A stretch of 64,000 nt of DNA. Origin: Purshia tridentata (taxonomy: Eukaryota; Streptophyta; Magnoliopsida; Rosales; Rosaceae). The notes beneath the pieces are model-generated. The model was not told the DNA's origin. It worked only from the letters and a program-made list of their open reading frames with translations, and did no database searches. Below, piece after piece: positions 11,925-24,540 of the stretch. The position numbers were made by a program, and so were the translations under genes. Location: NCBI GenBank assembly GCA_003254885.1, contig QANT01006251.1, forward strand, positions 62,001-126,000, in the 5' to 3' direction. How positions within the stretch are numbered: the first letter of the stretch is position 1; the number at the start of each line of letters is the position of its first letter.

Positions 11925-13043
11925 TTAAGAATCTGAAACTGAACTGCCTCCCTGTGTAGTTCTTGCAACACTGTTGATCCTTGAGGTGTCTGTATGAACA
12001 CTAGTTTCAGAACTAGCTTCCAAACTTGTTTCCACCTTAGGTTCTCTGTCAATTTTTGAATCTTCTACTGATATTTTGCTTTTGTCTTCAAAATCAGCAC
12101 CATTACTTCCTTCTAAAGATGTAAATTCTCCATTTACAGTGCTCTCACTGGTTGTACTTAGATTGTTTGAACTTGAATTCACTTCCTGATGTAAACTGAT
12201 TGCACGATCACCACTTGATACAGTCACTGTGGATTCTATGAGATCATTACCAACAAGAGGAACACCATTCTCATCATGAAAGCCATGAACTCCATCTACC
12301 GTTGAATTTGGGTCCAGAAGAGAGTCATTCTTCCTTTCACTGAGTTGAACCGAAAACTCATTAGTACTAGATTCCTCCATAACCTTTGGCCCTTTCTCTG
12401 GATCCTTTTCATCTCCTTGCTGATCATGGTGAACTTGTAATTTTTGCTCCTCATCTTCTCCGACTTGATCATGACTAATATTCTTCTCATCCTTCTCACC
12501 ATCTTGATCCAACATACTTGCCTGTGGATCTTCATGTCCTTTTCGGGAATTTTTTTCTTGCAACGAATTCTCCTTGATCCCCACTGTTTCATCATTTCCT
12601 TTGACTTCAATATCAGAATTATCATCAGTATTCTTCAGTTCATTGTATTGTATATATGTTTCCTTTTTAATTTCTTTCCCTTCATGACTACCAACATTTC
12701 CATGAGCATGGCCATTTACTTTGTTCAAAGATTCTTTTTCATTCTCATCTTCAGAATTTCCAACTAGCACATCATCCCCGCCGCCTCCATCTTCTTTCTT
12801 TATACTTACTCCCACTAGATTTGCATCTTCTGAGTCTGAAATACCTCCCTCATTCGACCACCCTGAATTCCCTTTACGCCCCAAAATATCAGAACCATGT
12901 TCTTCAGTGACCGGGTTGTCATGCGAGTTCTTTACCTGGTATAGCAACCAGAAGCAAATAGCCAAAAACAGTGCAATCTGTAAGGCCGGCTTCACCTTAA
13001 ACCCTTTGGGTCTCTGGTTGCGGCCAGTAGACTGGGAATTCAT
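11925..13043 (-). CDS. Acidic single-pass membrane protein of unknown function
   Basis: Plant protein of unknown function, of the type often labelled dentin-sialophosphoprotein-like. From the ATG at 13043 it is 372 aa. A basic N-terminus (MNSQSTGRNQRPKGFKVKP) precedes one hydrophobic helix (ALQIALFLAICFWLLYQV, about residues 19-37). About 330 residues of low-complexity D/E/S/N/G-rich sequence follow, ending GGSSVSDS, with no enzymatic motif. The RNQRPKGFKVKPALQ signature next to the helix is what I recognise in plant homologues. An in-frame ATG at 13115 would add 24 residues, but the homologue-like start is at 13043. A splice acceptor at 13058-13060 would put the longer start in an intron, while one at 13130-13132 would include it. 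A type II or tail-out topology with a disordered acidic domain is inferred. Confidence 0.8.
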   Translation of the reverse strand: MNSQSTGRNQRPKGFKVKPALQIALFLAICFWLLYQVKNSHDNPVTEEHGSDILGRKGNSGWSNEGGISDSEDANLVGVSIKKEDGGGGDDVLVGNSEDENEKESLNKVNGHAHGNVGSHEGKEIKKETYIQYNELKNTDDNSDIEVKGNDETVGIKENSLQEKNSRKGHEDPQASMLDQDGEKDEKNISHDQVGEDEEQKLQVHHDQQGDEKDPEKGPKVMEESSTNEFSVQLSERKNDSLLDPNSTVDGVHGFHDENGVPLVGNDLIESTVTVSSGDRAISLHQEVNSSSNNLSTTSESTVNGEFTSLEGSNGADFEDKSKISVEDSKIDREPKVETSLEASSETSVHTDTSRINSVARTTQGGSSVSDS

Positions 13044-14100
13044 CAAACTCCGTTGAACTGCTATAAGCTTCTTATAAATTGCCCAAGAACTATCACAAAG
13101 ATAAAGAAGAAACATTACTTATGAAAGGCCTGACAACAACAACAATGAATTTCGAAAATAAATAGAAAGACTTCACAACAAAGAATTTTGTGCTCTTTAA
13201 CAAAAAAAAAAAAAAACCAAAAACGAAGAATTTTGTATAAAGGACTTTAACATGTACAGAATATTAAAAAGAAGACGTGGATTTACTATAGACATCTAAA
13301 GGGATTGTACAAAATGAAAGCGAAAGAACTTGCAAAAGGGGTTTCCCATCTCTATCAGATATTGGAAGAAAACCAAATCACTCTGTGCAACCATAGAATT
13401 TTTATTTCACCTTTTCAAAATCCAAATTGTTCTAACGATAACAATTTTCATTTGGCTTCATAACAAATTAGAACAAGATCAACAGAAATCTTTCATGTAA
13501 GATAACTATGATCTCGATGGTATATCTGAAAACGCCGCTTATTTATCTTTCTTATTTAAATTTCCTCCTTATAATTCTTCAAAAGAGCTACTTGGCAAAG
13601 ACACAGTGATTAGAAAAATAAATAAATAAATAAAACCTCTGTTTGGTTGCTGAGAAAAATACAGGAAAATAGACTAAAATGGAACCTTTGAGTCAACTAA
13701 GTCCAAATTAAAGTCAATCTCATAATATACAAGAGGTTCAGGTATAAATCAAATTATACTTAGAAATTCAAAACTTCGGTTTCATTAATTTCCCCTATGT
13801 TAACAGCAACAACTTCGTGTAATACTCCTATACATATACATCAGTTTCCATTATAGCTCCCAGAAATTCAAGAACTTAAACAATAAAAATATAACAATTC
13901 AGAAATTTAAACAGCAAAATCCACGAAATTCACAAAAAAAATAGAAAAATAAAAATTGGTGAGTAAGAAATTTACCTTCTTTCCAGTTATGGAAAGTCGA
14001 AGAAACCCTAAACCCAGGAATAATATGCGCCTGCAATTCTAATTTTCTTTTTCTTTGTCAAAGGTGGTTCTTTTGGAAATGAAGAATGGGTGGAGGAAAA
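13044..14100 (-). other. 5'UTR intron and leader of the acidic membrane protein gene
   Basis: On the minus strand a leader exon ends at about 13976 with a consensus donor (AAG/GTAAAT). The intron runs to one of two plausible acceptors, TTGTCAG at 13130-13132 or TATAGCAG at 13058-13060. Which one is used decides whether the upstream ATG at 13115 is present in the mRNA. The leader exon probably starts near 14090, just inside a stretch lacking other signals. This is inferred from splice signals only. Confidence 0.55.
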
Positions 14101-16487
14101 TACGAAATAGCGGTTACTTTTGGTGCGTGATCCCCAAAGTGCCCCTCTTAGGACGTGCGGGATAGTTGCATTGAGAGTTGGGTTTTACGTAAATAAATTA
14201 AAGTATAAGGGTGGAGAGAAGGAAGAAAAATGAAAGAGCCTTGTTGTGAGGCATGTGGTGCCGTCGTCGCCCGCCTTCCCAAACGACTACATTCCACTTT
14301 GCTCCGCAGGCTACGGAACAGAAACTGCGTTTTTTCTGACCAATGGTTCCTCGCCACGTTGGCAAATAGGCAAATATTTTTCAATTACAAAATAACTATA
14401 CTTACAAATATTAGGCCTGTGAAAATGGCTCAAGCCCGATGGGCTAGGTCTAAGTTAGGCCAATCCGCCAATCCGATATTATGGAATATGGACGGCTCTA
14501 ACTTACACTTTTTGCCCTAGACTGGGCCGGCTTGACCTTACGTGCCAAAAAGTTTTTATTTTTCTTGATAAATGGTTATAATATTCGGACTAATTTACGC
14601 GCATCTCGCAAAGATATGAATACTTATTATCAATTTACTAAAAAAATGAATGAATTGAAGATTAAACTAGTTCAAACCTCGCAAAGTATACCATCAATTG
14701 TATGTACCAATCGAAATGTCTATGTATATACATGGTACAAGGATGAGATGTGTGACAAATGTACATATTATTGTAGAGTGATCGATTGCGTCCTATCTAG
14801 CTAGCTAGCTACAATGCGTATGTATAATGTTATTTACAAAACATTAATTATGCAGCCACGCATGAAAAATAAGATCAAGTTCCTAAGCAATCGTGCTGAT
14901 CGAAGATAAGGTTTGGGCTCTGTAAATTAAGGCCGAGGTGGACGTTCGTGCAGGCCGCCAAACAAGCTCATTGATTGGCCACATGGCAACTGTTAAAGCC
15001 GAATATATACATCAACAGAGCCCACCTTACGATATATGCATGACTATTAATTAATCAATCAAGCTTATAGAGAAGTGGAACCAGTCGATGAAATGTCCCA
15101 AAAGTAGATATGTTCTAATTAAAAGCTGTTCAATGATATATGATGATGATCATCATCATCATCTTTAAAAGCTAGCTAGCTAGCAAGAGTTGCCACGATG
15201 AGACGACTTTCAAAACAAAGACACTTCCATGAAAATTACAGCCCTATATTAATTTATGTACCTATATGTCTTTTGACGGACCACACCAATAATTTAGGAC
15301 TGATCTCTAGCTAGCTCAAATATCTAGCATAATATATATACATATAATTAATAATGTAGGAAAAATCATCACAGTAGGTGTGGAAGCAAAGAAATTAGTG
15401 GCTCTAATTTGTAGGGCTCATAGTGTTAATACATTTCTAGCTAGCTAGCTAGAATGGTCGTGGTTCAGACTAACTTGTGTTCTTAATCAATTTGAATGTC
15501 TTTCTTTGGTCTCTGTGTTTTCGTTTTCCAAGTTTGGAAATTGCTGATTATCTCAATGAATTATTTGTATATGTCCCTGGCGTGTTGATAACTCGATCTT
15601 TAACTAAGTTGTTGGTTAGGTTTATCTCCATTGAAGTTCTCTTTGATCGATCACTACGTCTTTAATTACATGTAAACATCAAGAGGATATATAATTTCGT
15701 TTCATTGTTGATCATTTGGTGTGAAAGTTTAGTCAATCAAGTAGCTAGCTAATTAAATTGTAGATATATATATATATATACATATGCAAAGGGAAAATTA
15801 CGTAACACATATATAGTAATATTAATTTATTGTGTCAAACTGTGAATTCGAGCACACATTCAATCAAGAGTCAATCTAATTAAAATAGTTACATATATAG
15901 TTTAATCAATATAAGTATTAAGTGTAAGAGATATACCTTAGCTAAGATTGTAACAGTAGCTTCATTTGATTTATTTTGAATTTTCCTTGCTGTTGTCATT
16001 CGGTTGTGGACTTCCTTAGGAATAAGTCTTCCTGATAGATAGCTACCAGCAGTCCTCATCTGTTGTAACCTGTGTTCTTTATATTTGGTACTCTAATGAG
16101 AAGGTAAGATGGGTTCACAACAATTCAAATCTCCACATTAAGTATGTATCTTATATCTCTTACATATATAGGGAAGTATATATTTATTTGTTGTTTACTA
16201 AGTGTGGTGTTGTATGAACAGATATCATATCACAAACATGCAAACCAGTGATGAAGGCCTTGGGAATGCGGGGGTCCCTCAAAGCTCTAGCGAGAGGCAG
16301 AATAGGAAGGAAGGAAGGCTTATTTATATGGGACCGAGTGTGTATATATAATTCTATCTATATAATAGTTTATACAATTATTAATACCTTTAATCCTTGG
16401 GAGTTTAGTATAATATACAAAGGTCTCAAGGAAAGGTAGGTATACTAACCAAACGGCAAACCCCCTTTTTTTGTGTTAAAACGAAGT

Positions 16488-16565
16488 GTTTCATTTGGAT
16501 GAAGCACACTGTTCTGCACTTCCACTCCAAGCAAAGACGAAAAGTGAAGCATCCAAATGATTTAT
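16488..16565. repeat. Short inverted repeat (hairpin)
   Basis: TTTCATTTGGATGAAGCAC on the left pairs imperfectly with GTGAAGCATCCAAATGA on the right across roughly 40 bases. This could be a degraded terminal-repeat element or a chance hairpin. No target duplication could be assigned. Confidence 0.4.
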
Positions 16566-19500
16566 TAAAAAAAGTAACCATGCAGTGCCCTACTGATGTT
16601 GACCGCTACCTAGTTATTCTTGTATTAATTAATTCTAGTACGAGTACTACGAATCTAATTTAATGTGCTTACTTAAATTAATTAATTTTGAATTAAAAAA
16701 ATTAAATTAATTAATACTTTTCTACCACCTTCAAACCCTTTATTTTTTCTTTCCGGGAAAGTAGCAATATTCAAGAGAAAATAACAATATTTGGAAATTA
16801 AATTAATTGTACTCTATAATTAATCATCCTTTCCGTTTTAAATATAATCTTAATGCCAGCATGTACGTGTTCCATGTTTATCAATGAAAATGAAAACAAG
16901 TACTTTATTAATTAAATCGCCTTTTACAATAAGTACTGCAGGCGCATACAAGTAATTAATTATATTTTCTTATTAATTAAATGTCAGCATCACATAAGAT
17001 TTTAATTTGAATAAATATTTTTTCTCTCCGAAGATGAATCATTGAAATTAATGGCCTTCATGTATAGCTAGAACTGTATGTCCTCGTTTGTTTAAACTTA
17101 ATTCGAATATATAATTCTTGTTAATTTTGAACCCGCTGTTATTCCCTGCATGTATATATAGATCTAGGTCTCTTCAATTATATCATGGTATATAGTTGGC
17201 GTCCACTTATAATTCAGATTTTTTGCAAGTCACGTTGTTTCTTTATCAGAGTTAAAAAATCGTCAAATTTATACTTTATTAGGTGAAATGGTAGGGTCTA
17301 TATATTAACTCAAATTTGACTTTGATCATATAATTTTTAAACTAAAGACATATATATAAAAGATGATATCTTCGATAAAAGATTGTATTGGCAAATTGGC
17401 AATATAATATTTTAATTATGACTACCATACGAAAACTAGATGAGAAACAATCCAATTTTTTTTTTTTTTTTAAGGACACTTTTACAAGTTACATTCATGA
17501 CATTTCGAATTGACCATTTGATGAAAAAAAATATGGGTATATAATTGGAACCAATTATAATTGGAGGTACATTTAAGGGTTAGCAAGGGTATATAATTGG
17601 AGGTACGTACATTTATGAGTTAGCAATTAATTATATGATAAAAATGATGGCCCATGAATATGAAATATTGATATTGACCCCCCAAGTTCAACCCCACACA
17701 AAAAAGGAAAACAAAACAAATATATATTGGAGATGATCATGATGAAAAGCTAGGCAGCCTTCAAATTAGACAAGCAGTGTATATACAAGTAGTTGACAGA
17801 TGGCATATATTGATTAGATCCTCGTGGCTTAGGATTCATTCATGGCCCAACCACAAAGTTTTCCTCCAAACCATGTAAAAGAAGATTTTCCGTTTTTATT
17901 TTTCCAAATACGACCAACGTTTTTGTATATATATCATTCACCACCATAATTGATTAAAGCCTTAAGAACGTTATAGTTTCTAGAAGCAATTGATCATCCA
18001 TTATTGATTCATACACATGTATATTATATAAATATAAGTTAACTGCTATATGAGAGAAGCTGTGGCACGAGGGCTCCCATCGTTTTCACAATTATATATT
18101 TCATTTCTTGAAAGTGAAAGAAGCTGTGAGAGATCAATTACCAATTGTAAGGGAAGACGTGTCTATATAAAAAACGCACTTTCACTTCCAACAACGCGGC
18201 AAACACATGCCCAAATTGCATGCATGCACTACTAAGTAGACAGCCGACTAATTCAACACCCATCACCACATTTTTAATTTGCATGCCAAAAAAAAAATGA
18301 AAAATGAAAAATTTGATATGATATAGCAGGTTAAATGCTACAAGGGAAAGACACTAAAATTTATGCCTCTTATGTGAATATTAGTAAAGAAATACACTTA
18401 TATATATATATATATATATTTCCCTCCCCATATTATACTCATATTAAATCTAACTTAAGTATCTTGGGAGTCAACAAGTGTGCATGATATAATTAATTAT
18501 TTACCATTAATATATATATTTTATGTATGTATGTATGTATCTTTCTTATTACGTGATAGGAGATAAATACATAATATACAAACTTATTACTTAAAATTAT
18601 ACTCCACACATGTATAGATCCAACGGCTGGAATGAAAATGGATCACCTCCATCGCAAGCAAAGCTCTAAGAAATGACATGATTAGTATATCTCATATCAG
18701 CACGCAAATCAAAGTATTGTTTGCACAAGTGCATTTCCAATAAGGGGGGTTAGGTGGAGGTGGTCGTGAAAGGAAAAGCATTTGTTTGGGTTTGAAAAAA
18801 GGAAAAGCATAATTGGCACCACCACTTATGCTTTTCTTGATCGAGTTGACAAAAGTTTCAGAGACATTTTCATCATATGAAACATTAAAAAAATAGGCTA
18901 GCTACTTGAGGTGGCGCAAAACATGTAATTTATTGACGATGAATGTCCTTCGAGGATGAGAAATAAAAGCAAATACTAAAATATAGTACTATAAAATAAA
19001 ATTAATAAAAATAAAATTGGGTTCGATCGAGAGGTCCCATAACTTCTTGCTTTTTGCAACAGAAGGCCCAATATTTGGTTTTGTATATATATATACTTTG
19101 GTGTACGGTGAAGGATTCATATGAGGATGAACTAGAGGGCCACGTGTTCAGAGTAGGTGCTCTTATTCAATCCTGTCAACTTTGTCGGGCTGGCTGGGTC
19201 TCCCAATCTCTCTCCATCGGAGCTGTAGCAGACTAGCAAGAATTCCACGTGATTGTCAATCACCACCGCTCGAAAAACCACATTTTTCTCAACCCAACAA
19301 CAAAAATAAAAATAAAATCCCATTATTCGTAATTAATTATATATAATTTTTTGCATTTCACGTTACCTAAATTTAATACCAATCAACTATATATGGAGTC
19401 AAAGGAAACTTTATACATGCTCATTATGGTGCTCAATTAATTTTCCGGTGCCCCCTACTATATTAATTAACTTAATTGGTATACAAATTAATTTGATAGG

Positions 19501-20470
19501 ATTAATTGGGAAGAATATTTAGAAATGGGGTTTAGAATATAGAATCAGGGTTTTGGAGCTTATTACTTAAAGATGACTAAAATAAGATTATAAAAAAGTA
19601 CATTTATTAAAATATAATTATAAAATTTTTTATTAATTTATTTGTAATTGCTCTAATATAAAGTATAGACAAGTCAAATGGATGGAGCTCCAATTGATTG
19701 AGCACCGGCCTAGCTACCGATGTACAATAACAAGCATGTTTTGGGTGAGTCCCAAGTCTAATTCATAGAATTTGGATCTGCTATAGATACCTCTTTAATG
19801 TTTTGGAGACTTGCTAGTTGTATATATTGAAATCAAATTAAGACTATTTTGTAATAAAACTGATGCTGAAAATTAACATTTCCAAATAAGCAGCGACTAC
19901 TTGTACGTGGAAACTCGCATATAACTTTAATAGTAAATTAAGCACTTTAATTACCTTCACAACCACTATTAGAATGTTTGTTTTTGGTGAGCAACCAACA
20001 TTAGAATTCAACTCTCACCAGTCACCAGCTGTGGTCTTTCTATGAAAGGGAACACACGAATGGTGAAGATTAAAATATGAGTACTACCTTAGTATTACTA
20101 TTCAGGTTAAAGGCTGTAAGTAACTCACAGTCGGGACCTTCCCAAATATCTTTAATCAATGAATCTGGGGGCATACTTAAGCAATTTGGTCCTTATCCCA
20201 GGGACCTTCTAGTAATCTCAACTCAAACAATCATCTAAAGATTATAAACAAACAGCAAACAAAAAAATCCAACATAAATTACAAAACTTCCACCGGTCGG
20301 AAAACCAAACCCTTACTCACACGCAGCGCTTGAGCCACACCCACTCTCTACTTTATCATGTATTTCCATGATTTAAAACCACGCGCCATGAGAGAAAATG
20401 AAACACGTCTCCGCTACTCCTATAATTCTCATCTTAATCATTTATTAATAAATAATTATTTCCTCCCCCC

Positions 20471-20480
20471 TTTATATACC
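20471..20480 (+). promoter_or_regulatory. Likely TATA box of the DUF761 gene
   Basis: TTTATATACC lies about 85 bases upstream of the ATG at 20561, followed by a pyrimidine-rich leader that includes a short CT repeat (about 20540-20554). Spacing and composition suit a plant core promoter. Confidence 0.6.
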
Positions 20481-20560
20481 TCCCCTCCCTCCCCCTCACA
20501 AGCTCGAACCATCAAAACAAAAAAAAACCTTCTAATTAATCTCTCTCTCTCTCACTAAAA

Positions 20561-21223
20561 ATGGAAGTGGAGCCAAGCCCACCGGTGGTGGCGAAGAAAC
20601 TGTGGAACTTGTTGCGCATAGTGTTTTACATGGTGCGAAAAGGGTTGTCAAAGAGCAAGTTAATCATGGACCTCCACCTAATGCTGAAACGTGGTAAGCT
20701 GGCAGGCAAGTCCATAGCCAGCAACCTCAGCTTCCTCCACCACCACTCCTCCCTCTCCTCCGCCTTCAGTTGCCGCTCCAACGACGCCGTTTCCTTCGTC
20801 ACCCCCCGCGAGTACGAGTTCAGCTGCAGCAACTCCCCCGCCACCCACCACCCCTTCCACTTCGCCAAGCGCCACAAGCACCACCACCATAACTTTTTCC
20901 CCAAAACCAATGCCCATCGCCATCACCATGCATATAACTACGATGACGTCACCACCGTTACTGCCGTCCAGAAGGTTCTGGAGATGCTCAACAATGACAT
21001 GGCGGTGGAGGCGTCGCCGTTGGCCACGCTGCCCGGCTTCGGGAAGAGTCCTTTGGTCAGGCAGCTGAGGATAACGGACTCGCCGTTTCCGTTAAAGGAT
21101 GAAGGAGATAGCCAGGTGGACAAGGAAGCTGAGGAGTTTATTAAGAAGTTCTATAAGGACCTCAAATTGCAGAAACGAACGGCTGCGATTGAATCTCCAT
21201 ACTATGCCATGCGAGGTCGATGA
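20561..21223 (+). CDS. DUF761 domain protein (Avr9/Cf-9 rapidly elicited protein 146-like)
   Basis: Single-exon gene of 220 aa. The N-terminus MEVEPSPPVVAKKLWNLLRI with KGLSKSKLIMDLHLMLKRGK is the start shared by the plant group annotated as Avr9/Cf-9 rapidly elicited protein 146-like. The middle has REYEFSCSNSPA (a conserved EYEFSCSNSP patch) and an unusual His-rich stretch at about residues 106-125. The C-terminus has GFGKSPLVRQLRITDSPFPL and the short DUF761 motif EEFIKKFYKDLKLQKR at about residues 193-208. No enzymatic or membrane domain is visible. Molecular function is unknown; some family members are induced in defence. The start is supported by the TATA box and leader upstream. Confidence 0.88.
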   Translation: MEVEPSPPVVAKKLWNLLRIVFYMVRKGLSKSKLIMDLHLMLKRGKLAGKSIASNLSFLHHHSSLSSAFSCRSNDAVSFVTPREYEFSCSNSPATHHPFHFAKRHKHHHHNFFPKTNAHRHHHAYNYDDVTTVTAVQKVLEMLNNDMAVEASPLATLPGFGKSPLVRQLRITDSPFPLKDEGDSQVDKEAEEFIKKFYKDLKLQKRTAAIESPYYAMRGR

Positions 21224-24200
21224 GATCGAGTGCGTACGTACGTGGCCACAAAAATCGATCCATTACACCGACTGGGTTTTTAATTCTGTGAAAAAGGCTA
21301 TCACACATGCCTGCTTTCACTGCATCATTTGATTTACTTTTGCCTTATCAACTTCATGATTTGCACATAAGAGTATTCACACGCAAAGAATTTTGGTACG
21401 CGCCCATTGTATATGTAGTCTCTCTCAAAATATGTATGTGAATCTCAGGTTCCAAAGTTTCGGATTCTGTATACGTACATGTTGTGCAAAAAAGTTTATA
21501 TACAACGTACCGACACATACAATAATTTTTTTCATATGGACAAACAATTAACATCCCACTTATATATATATCGTTATTACTTGATTTGCCTAATGAGAAA
21601 ATGCATTGCTTTTAGTGGTAGATGAAACCAAGGCTCTTTGAAACAATAATTTTGTTTTTGGCAATTAATATTTAATTTTCTCCTTCTTTACTTTATGTCT
21701 TCTTAGTTGTTACCCTTTTGTTTTGTCTTAATGTGTTTGTTGATATACGTACAAAAGAGTAAAAAGAAAAAGGGTTATGTACTCGATCTCTCTTCTTTTT
21801 ATAAAGCTAGCTATATGACTTGTACCTACTGCGACTAAGTGCATGGTAAAGAGGCTTAAAAGAGAGAGCGTTATGTTTGGGTTGTGGTTGGCCCGTGTGT
21901 GGAATTTTAATGTATTGCCTTTCGAGGTTGGTGAGTGGGAGCTTTGGATTTATTAGGGTTTAGGGTTTCTTCTGAGTAGTAGTGGTCTTTTTGTGATGGT
22001 GATGGTGATATATATACTAGTGGTTCAGCTGGTCCATAATTTGATTGCGTTGGTACAAGGTCACTGCCATGGACGGGACAGTACAGAACGCCACAAAATT
22101 TCATTTACAAGGTCTTCTTCATGAGAGGGACTACCTATAAGGCTATATATAAAGGAACTCAGATCCATTTTCCAGCTGGCTTCTACATCTACATTTTCAC
22201 AGTCTACCGAAAAAAAATTTACATTTTGACTGGCAACAGTATCTAATATTGCTAATTTTTCCCATATAGGAAACTTCATATATATCTGGCTAATTAAATA
22301 TTAGATCGAGTAGTAATTGTCTCTTTAATTTGATGCTTAGCTTTGGGTGGGCAATCTAATCACGGTTGTAACTTCACTAAAAAAAAGCAAACAGACAGCA
22401 ATTAATTTTGTCTTAGCGTTTTGTTTAATAGTACTCGTGCTCATCTGATAGATACCCTCACAATTGTTGGGGGAGGTATACGGTATAATTATAAGACGGC
22501 CGGGCAACAACGTACTAGACATCGCTTCCTTCATTTCAAGGAAAAAATGCAATAATTTTTAAAGAGAAAAGAACATTAATTAAGAGACAAGGAAGATAAT
22601 AGTGATGTACTATAATAACATCGATCGATCTCATTCTTGGATAGTGATATGAATTAATATCGATCATATAATTAGTTACTTTTTTATATTACAGGAAATT
22701 GAATCATTAACTTATTTTAATCTTTAGCTGCTAACTCAATCATAACATACTTTATTATTTTTTACCGTTTGAGTGAATCTAAAAAACAATAATTAATTAC
22801 ATTTCCAGAAATTCTCCATACATGTGGATGGTCCAAGTCATATAAAACTTATATATTGAATAAATAGGAGCACAATATATACTCTGTAAATATATTGGAT
22901 CGAGTTCAATCACAGACTACTCCATCAAGAGTCGAATGCATGTAGAACTTTCTAGTACTACTTGAGTTATCATCACACACTGCAAGTTGAAAATTCCCGA
23001 AATATTTTGCTCAAATATCGAATAAAATACCATCCACAATCAATGTTTTTTCTTTTGTGTACATCGATTGTCATTCTATATGCATATCAATTTCAGAGAC
23101 CTAAAAACTTTCCTTCATATTTATTCCCTTCCGATCTGCCCGTTCATTTTAATTGTTAACATATTTAATATGTATATGGGGTGGTAGCTGAAGTGTCCAG
23201 CTCACGTTTTCTTTATTGTACATTTTGACTCTTTCTAAATAAAAATCATATTGAGGTGCCAACCGTACTGCTATACCAAAGTCTTCAGTCCCCCAACCTC
23301 CCTAAAAAAAATAAAAATTAAGAGACCAAAGAGAGGCCATGCATTCCTACTCTCTGCGATCAATCATATATATATAGTGATCGAGTACTTCATTAATTAG
23401 AAAATTTTAAAATAAATTAAATAATTATTATTGTAATAGATACTACGGTACACTTATGTTATGTATATTCCCATGTACGCACATATCACGTTAATGAAAG
23501 GAGTCCTTTAGAAATTAATATGGGTTTTATGACTTTTATGGTGTAGAAAAAGCAAAATATATATTGAATAATAATATATTAAAGAGTAAATAGTTATTTT
23601 AGTCCCCAGACTTTTAATTTAGAAAATTAAGGACTCTGACTTTTTTAATTTTGCTAATTGAGGACTTTTCTGTCAATTTACATATTTTTTATCCAAATTT
23701 AATGAGAAATAAAGGAGGAAAAAATTATGTATGAGAAAAAAATGGTAAAGTTTAAATGAAAGGAACCATTTTGCCCTAAAAAAGGACTTTACATGGTTCT
23801 ATAAAAGCATAAATTTGAATGAAAAATGTGTGAATTGATGGAAAAGTCTTCAATTGACAAAATTGAAAAAGTCAGAGTTCTTAATTTTCTAAATTAAAAG
23901 TCTGGGGACCAAACTGATACAAGTATAATAGTTTAGAGACCAAAATGACTATTTACCCTATATTAAAATCCAATTTTTTTGCTTTTATTTTCTTTGCTAT
24001 GTGGTCCTCGATGAGATGCTTTATTAATAGAGAGGACCCCAACAAGTGGTACATATAATCTGGTGTTTTTCTTTTTCGTTTACTATGGTCATATCATAAC
24101 GGTGGACATGACATGGAAATGTAAATCTAGCATAGCAAATAGCCATAACGTACTACAACGGTTGAGAATTTAGGCCCGAGCTTGAACATTTGACTAAACT

Positions 24201-24540
24201 TGATAAGCCCGCAAGTTGGGAATTCGGGACTTGGTTGCTTAACGGTAACCCAAGGCCCAAGCGCATTGATCCAACAACATGACAACTTTGTCCCTACCCA
24301 CTTGCCACGTGGCAAAGAAATACTTAAACAACCTTCTGCTTCTTCAGTTTTACTCGTTGGCGCAAAACCTTCTCAACTAACTGACTGCCTGAGTTGATTC
24401 ACACGGATCGTTCTCAATTTCGAGCTGTTGAACTTCAAACGACGCCGCATCGTAACCTCGTCTGTTTCTCCATGAAGCTCCATTAGTCGCTGCTTGAAAG
24501 TGAGACACGGTTGTCCCAGATCCGAATTTGGTTTGTTCCA
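21224..24540. other. Intergenic region with one bounded MITE
   Basis: About 3.3 kb without a supported gene between the DUF761 gene and the golgin gene. It holds a 375-bp terminal-repeat element (separate entry) and, close to the golgin gene, a G-box-like CCACGTGG at about 24305-24312. The remaining ORFs of 60-90 codons show no family signature. Confidence 0.5.
23584..23958. mobile_element. MITE with long terminal inverted repeats and 9-bp target duplication (MULE-like)
   Basis: The left end reads GAGTAAATAGTTATTTTAGT and the reverse complement of the right end reads GGGTAAATAGTCATTTTGGT. The match continues inward through CCCCAGACTTTTAATTTAG, AAAATTAAG.ACTCTGACTT and beyond, giving long imperfect inverted repeats. 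The direct repeat TATATTAAA flanks it at 23575-23583 and 23959-23967. The element is 375 bp and non-coding. A 9-bp target duplication with long terminal repeats suits a non-autonomous Mutator-like element, which is an inference. The strand is undefined. Confidence 0.88.

Larger units (their letters stand above)
14101..20560. other. Long AT-rich intergenic region without a supported gene
   Basis: About 6.4 kb with no ORF that resembles a known family. It contains many TA/AT and CTAG-type runs (for example 15169-15183), a palindromic ATG/CAT trinucleotide stretch at about 15139-15163, a short inverted repeat at about 16488-16565, and the promoter of the DUF761 gene at its right end. I scanned for common conserved plant microRNA sequences from memory and saw none. 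Confidence 0.5.

Noticed and set aside
12296-13056. Long ORFs on other frames opposite or within the acidic membrane protein gene
   Set aside because: They are shadows of the repetitive acidic coding sequence; only the 11925-13043 minus-strand frame has a helix and family signature.
14230-14804. Two plus-strand ORFs of 90-96 codons
   Set aside because: No domain, no supporting splice or promoter signals; composition is like the surrounding intergenic DNA.
18041-18240. ORF and foldback-like purine/pyrimidine stretch considered as a microRNA precursor
   Set aside because: No match to a conserved microRNA that I recall and no extended stem with the right geometry.
19680-19770. Possible tRNA-derived SINE or tRNA remnant (GAGCTCCAATTGATTGAGCA with a later GGTGAGTCCCAAG)
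   Set aside because: The A-box and B-box resemblances are weak, no cloverleaf can be drawn, and no tail or target duplication was found.
20626-20929. Minus-strand ORFs of 83-94 codons inside the DUF761 gene
   Set aside because: Antisense shadows of a GC-rich single exon.
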